Below are positions 62,001 to 64,000 of a DNA stretch of 64,000 bases, piece by piece. The stretch is taken from contig NC_080577.1 of the NCBI RefSeq assembly GCF_029962835.1, forward strand, positions 2,914,001 through 2,978,000, in the 5' to 3' direction. The stretch comes from Magnolia sinica. Its lineage: Eukaryota; Streptophyta; Magnoliopsida; Magnoliales; Magnoliaceae. The notes below the pieces were generated by a model. That model saw nothing but the letters and a program-made list of their open reading frames with translations. It had not been told where the DNA came from and did not search any database. A program made the translations under genes and the position numbers. The first letter of the stretch is position 1. The number at the start of each line of letters is the position of its first letter.

Positions 62001-64000
62001 TGATGAAACATCGGTCAGCAAGAAGCAGTTATTAGCACGTCTTGATGTTTGTATGGGAGGGAGGGTTGCTGAAGAACTTGTCTTTGGTCAGGAGCATGTT
62101 ACAACTGGTGCAAGTAGCGATCTTCATCAAGCTACGGAGCTTGCTCAATACATGGTATTGCCTCTGGGTTCATTTGAAAGACCAATATTCTTGTTCACCA
62201 TCAATTTCTTAGAATTTTCTGGTGTACGTTTTCTATGCCAGGTGTCAACATGTGGGATGAGTGATGCCATTGGGCCAGTATATATCAAAGAGCGCCCTGG
62301 TACAGAGATGCAGTCACGCATTGATGCGGAAGTATGTCTTATGAATCTTTATTTTTATTTTGTTTTCAAAGATACTAGATATGATTTAGTTGTGACCAGT
62401 GATAAATGTCTTTGAAATACTTCAGGTGATGAGACTGCTAAGAGAAGCTTATGATCGTGTTAAAGGCCTACTAAAGAAGGTTCGTCTCTGAGACAATCCT
62501 CCATGACTAGATGGCACATATTAAAACTTTATAGATGTAATTTTAATATCCCTCAGCATATACAAAAATTTCAAATTACATCCCACTAGTAAAACTGGCT
62601 CGAGAGAGATGGTTTGCAATGGAGCAAGGGGAGGGGGAAGTAGTTAGAAAGTAGGATTCCTTCAGTGGGGAAGAGTCATGGAATAGCCTCACCATAGAGC
62701 TTCTCCTTAAATTACATAAATGCCTTTCAGTTTCCTGGAATTCATCGTAATATCATTTGATATTGCACGGTTTATCCGTTTTCAATAACTAATCCTGACA
62801 CAACTGGTGGAACAGGATTCATGCAGCCGACCCCAATTAGTTAGGATAAGGCTTAGATGATAATAATGATGGATTGCAGATATTATTTGTAATGCAGGGG
62901 CATTTCCACACCGGGCTCGAGTGGGGTAGCCCGTGGGATGCGGGGACACACTCGGGGTGGGTGACCCATGTGATTTGGGGCCTACGGGGGAGGTCTCGTG
63001 TTCGAGACTCCTCACTGGGGGTTATTAATGCAGGGGCATTTCACACCGGGCTCGAGTGGGGTAGCCCGTGAGACGCGGGAACACACTCGGGGTGGGTGGC
63101 CCATGTGATTTGGGGCCCACGAGCCTACGAGGGGGGTTCGGCCGAGGTCCTAACCTATGAGATGTGGGGCCTGGGCTATGAGGTAAAGAGATTAATTCGC
63201 CATACTTTGATAGTTCGAGCTTTTAAAGCAAGTGGTTAATTGTCCTGCATCAATTTGCCTCTCACTGATCTCGTTATGCATAGTAGAGATGAGATCATGA
63301 GAGAGTACGCATATCGTAATTTCTTGCCATTGTATAATTCCATTTGTTTATTTATGATCTATATTTGAAGCTTAGGCACTGCTTATAACTGTTGGGTATT
63401 GGAGTATTCACAAAGTTCCACTCAATATCTGTGAGAAATGTTTTTTAATGGGACACTTCTCGGTTTAGTGGATGTCATAATTGAAATTAGAATTTTTAGC
63501 TATAATCCAACTCAAAAATGACATCCTAGCATGCCATTGTTGCATGGGACTTTGTTATCTCAGTTGATTTCCCTCGTTGTAGCACCCTGCTTTAGTAGTA
63601 GTTCTCAGTAATAATAATCCTCAAGGATTATGACCCCCATATTGTCTGCTAAAATAGTGGACCCCGTGTACATATCCATTATGGTCATTGAGGGCTATGA
63701 AACCCCTCTCAATTATTTTCAATACTTGTTGTCCATGAGGCATGAAGTGTTCTTTTTAAGATGTCCATAGGTAGATTGATGTATTATGAATTCCACAAGC
63801 ATCTGCTCTACAGTGCTTTCTATTTTCTACCTTTAAATTGTGTTATCTGTGACCCTGGTTTGACATTCTTTTTCTTTCAGCACGAAAATGCATTACATGC
63901 CCTGGCGAATGCGCTGCTTGAATATGAGACGCTAAATGCAGAAGACATCAAACAGATCCTCAATCCTCACCGAGAAATACAGCTTTCTGAACAGCAGGAA
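37565..64000 (+). CDS. FTSH11: ATP-dependent zinc metalloprotease FtsH11, chloroplast type (3' end beyond window)
   Basis: Exons: 37565-38139, 39007-39160, 43162-43254, 43393-43481, 50749-50872, 51677-51796, 53193-53243, 57426-57487, 59357-59415, 60598-60723, 60800-60880, 61276-61405, 61567-61715, 61873-62154, 62242-62331, 62426-62479, 63881-64000 (continuing). All introns are GT-AG and phases agree, with a one-base query in exon 9. The ATG follows CGCC and opens a Ser/Arg-rich, acid-poor transit peptide (about 60 residues). A membrane segment ([15 protein letters not shown]) lies near residues 290-304, Walker A GAPGTGKT at 391-398, Walker B IIFIDEID at 446-453, the second region of homology at 491-510, zinc site HESGH at 609-613, and the third ligand probably D687. 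The 786 residues seen compare with about 806 in Arabidopsis FTSH11, so only the extreme C-terminus is missing. The protein is a membrane-anchored AAA protease of the plastid envelope (mitochondrial targeting also reported) needed for heat tolerance in Arabidopsis. Confidence 0.95.
39514..40594 (-). pseudogene. Copia gag remnant with primer-binding site, in FTSH11 intron 2
   Basis: The minus-strand frame 39774-39514 reads [20 protein letters not shown] and [15 protein letters not shown], then an [10 protein letters not shown] tail, which is typical of a Copia gag C-terminal region. At 40594-40583 the minus strand reads TGGTATCAAAGC, the initiator-tRNA-Met primer site, so the 5' LTR would lie to its right. 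The sequence between is leader plus disrupted gag ([14 protein letters not shown] pieces on the opposite strand are shadows). There is no intact reading frame across the remnant. Confidence 0.7.
40860..41427 (-). pseudogene. Second Copia leader/gag remnant with its own primer-binding site, in FTSH11 intron 2
   Basis: It is a diverged direct copy of about 39880-40594: GAGGTTTCAAG-TTTTCAATATAGCC...AGGTAATTGGATTCC matches the first copy's equivalent. It ends in TGGTATCAAAGC on the minus strand (41427-41416). It contains a short (TG)n run near 41364-41383. Only the leader and the start of gag survive. Confidence 0.6.
43793..45166 (+). repeat. Left arm of the long inverted repeat
   Basis: The arm contains its own smaller foldback phrases (GGTATGGTCCACCTAAGATGGTGTGGCC, 44200-44270). 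It is interrupted at its inner end by the hAT insertion. The T-rich run at 43803-43820 is longer than in the right arm. Confidence 0.8.
46020..46400 (+). repeat. Three imperfect ~120-130-bp tandem units in the nested hAT
   Basis: GCATGGTCCAAAA-like anchors recur at about 46085, 46207 and 46340. Each is followed by GTAGATCCA/AATCT-AGGTGGACC-CTAGTG and ends with a CCACCTTGATG-TTTG phrase. Confidence 0.65.
46548..46872 (+). repeat. Two tandem units of 163 bp in the nested hAT
   Basis: GTGGGCATTCAATCCTATTG (46548) and GTGGGCCTTCAATCCTACTG (46711) begin units that match closely through GTGCGGTCCACTTGAGATCT and ATGGATATATAATACAA to AGTGCAC. By eye they are over 90% identical. Confidence 0.8.
47505..47648 (-). 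pseudogene. Fragment resembling the RNase H1 N-terminal (viroplasmin-like) domain
   Basis: On the minus strand, after a possible acceptor (TTGCAG at 47654-47649), the frame reads [20 protein letters not shown] and then [23 protein letters not shown], running to a stop near 47485. The pattern YVVF-GR-PGIY-TW-EC-AQ-GY-FKS-EA is that of the small RNA/DNA-hybrid-binding domain at the start of RNase H1 and in caulimovirus-type viroplasmins. No start codon or RNase H catalytic part is adjacent, so it is a captured exon or relic. Confidence 0.65.
47650..48804. other. Remaining interior of the long-TIR element
   Basis: It contains a C/T-rich stretch with CCCTAA-like words (about 48310-48560) and an open frame (47978-48457) whose product is proline/serine-rich low complexity. 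I do not regard it as a gene. Confidence 0.4.
48805..50137 (-). repeat. Right arm of the long inverted repeat
   Basis: It is the reverse complement of 43793-45166. It ends with AAGAAGAAGCAAACACCCCC. Confidence 0.8.
52977..53014 (+). repeat. (TC)n microsatellite in FTSH11 intron 6
   Basis: About 19 uninterrupted TC units lie roughly 180 bp before the Walker A exon; the run may help form the intron's pyrimidine-rich region but is too far upstream to be the acceptor tract. Confidence 0.9.
54190..55858 (+). mobile_element. 5'-truncated L1-type LINE in FTSH11 intron 7
   Basis: One plus frame from about 54260 encodes the end of a plant LINE reverse transcriptase ([40 protein letters not shown]). 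It continues with the spacer ([21 protein letters not shown]) and the zf-RVT zinc domain ([37 protein letters not shown]). Two in-frame stops (54443-54445 and 55019-55021) and a frameshift near 55500-55530 ([14 protein letters not shown] continues in another frame) disable it. It ends in AATAAAATTTCACCC plus an A-rich tail (55832-55856). The catalytic half is absent, typical of incomplete reverse transcription. An older A-tail at about 54148-54170 lies just upstream. Confidence 0.9.
55978..56590. mobile_element. Non-autonomous hAT-type element (613 bp), perfect 8-bp target duplication, with a PPR-like insert
   Basis: GTTGCACC flanks it on both sides (55970-55977 and 56591-56598). The ends TAGAGATGTACAC and GTGTACAGCTCTA are inverted with one mismatch. 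Both arms are rich in CTCGAGCTCGACTCG-type repeats. The middle (about 56155-56280) reads [16 protein letters not shown] in the plus frame, which fits a PPR motif. Confidence 0.85.
56880..57030 (+). repeat. GCTA(TG)TAGCAT-type short repeats
   Basis: Words such as GAGCTATGTAGCATGTAG and TACATAGCGTAAGCTACATG recur in both orientations here and again at about 55868-55945, on the other side of the hAT element. The two blocks may be the ends of an older element interrupted by the hAT. Confidence 0.45.
57488..57589 (+). repeat. 34-bp tandem repeat starting at the FTSH11 exon 8 splice donor
   Basis: GTATGTTCG occurs at 57488 (the annotated donor), 57522 and 57556, spaced exactly 34 bp. The two full units are GTATGTTCGCTGCC...AATTGCCTT, followed by GTGCGTG microsatellite sequence. 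Confidence 0.85.
62890..63128 (+). repeat. GC-rich direct repeat (~137-bp period) in FTSH11 intron 16
   Basis: AATGCAGGGGCATTT(C)CACACC starts at about 62891 and 63028. Each copy continues GGGCTCGAGTGGGGTAGCCC, ACACACTCGGGGTGGGTG and CCCATGTGATTTGGGGCC. The first copy includes GTGTTCGAGACTCC, loosely like a tRNA-type B box, so a SINE is possible but not shown. Confidence 0.7.

Overview
The window is nuclear DNA of a flowering plant. Genes have GT-AG introns, and plant-specific families are present (a PPR-DYW editing factor, a GH28 polygalacturonase, chloroplast FtsH11). Most of the remaining DNA is transposon-derived. Foldback repeats carrying 'GTGGGGCCCACCATGATGTATGT'-like ends recur many times; I associate this repeat type with magnoliids (Liriodendron, Magnolia, Lauraceae), but that assignment is an inference.

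Layout. (1) 1-1899 is the 3' part of an intronless PPR-DYW gene on the + strand, cut by the left edge. (2) 3209-10942 is a complete five-exon polygalacturonase-like gene on the - strand, convergent with the PPR gene; its exons join to a 450-residue GH28 protein. (3) 12.7-18.4 kb is a cluster of foldback elements, three of them 536-541 bp long with 9-bp (Mutator-type) target duplications. (4) 19.5-26 kb holds a decayed Ty1/Copia retrotransposon flanked by a 245-bp direct duplication of host sequence instead of a 5-bp one. (5) 26.6-31.6 kb has two non-autonomous hAT elements and a 3.2-kb solo LTR with perfect 5-bp duplications. (6) 34.0-37.3 kb has two diverged copies of a ~0.87-kb host segment on either side of a heavily mutated endogenous pararetrovirus (Caulimoviridae-like) protease/reverse-transcriptase fragment. 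(7) 37565 to the right edge is FTSH11 on the + strand: 17 exons recovered, 786 residues up to the edge, probably lacking only the last ~20 residues and the stop.

FTSH11 is spread over more than 26 kb because its introns hold Copia remnants, a 6.3-kb element with ~1.35-kb terminal inverted repeats (with a hAT nested in one arm and a fragment resembling the RNase H1 N-terminal domain in its interior), a LINE, another hAT and several tandem repeats. The three host genes are functionally unrelated: organellar RNA editing, cell-wall pectin modification and chloroplast membrane proteolysis.

No tRNA, rRNA or CRISPR array was recognised. Element boundaries were read by eye from target duplications and inverted ends; percentages are hand counts.
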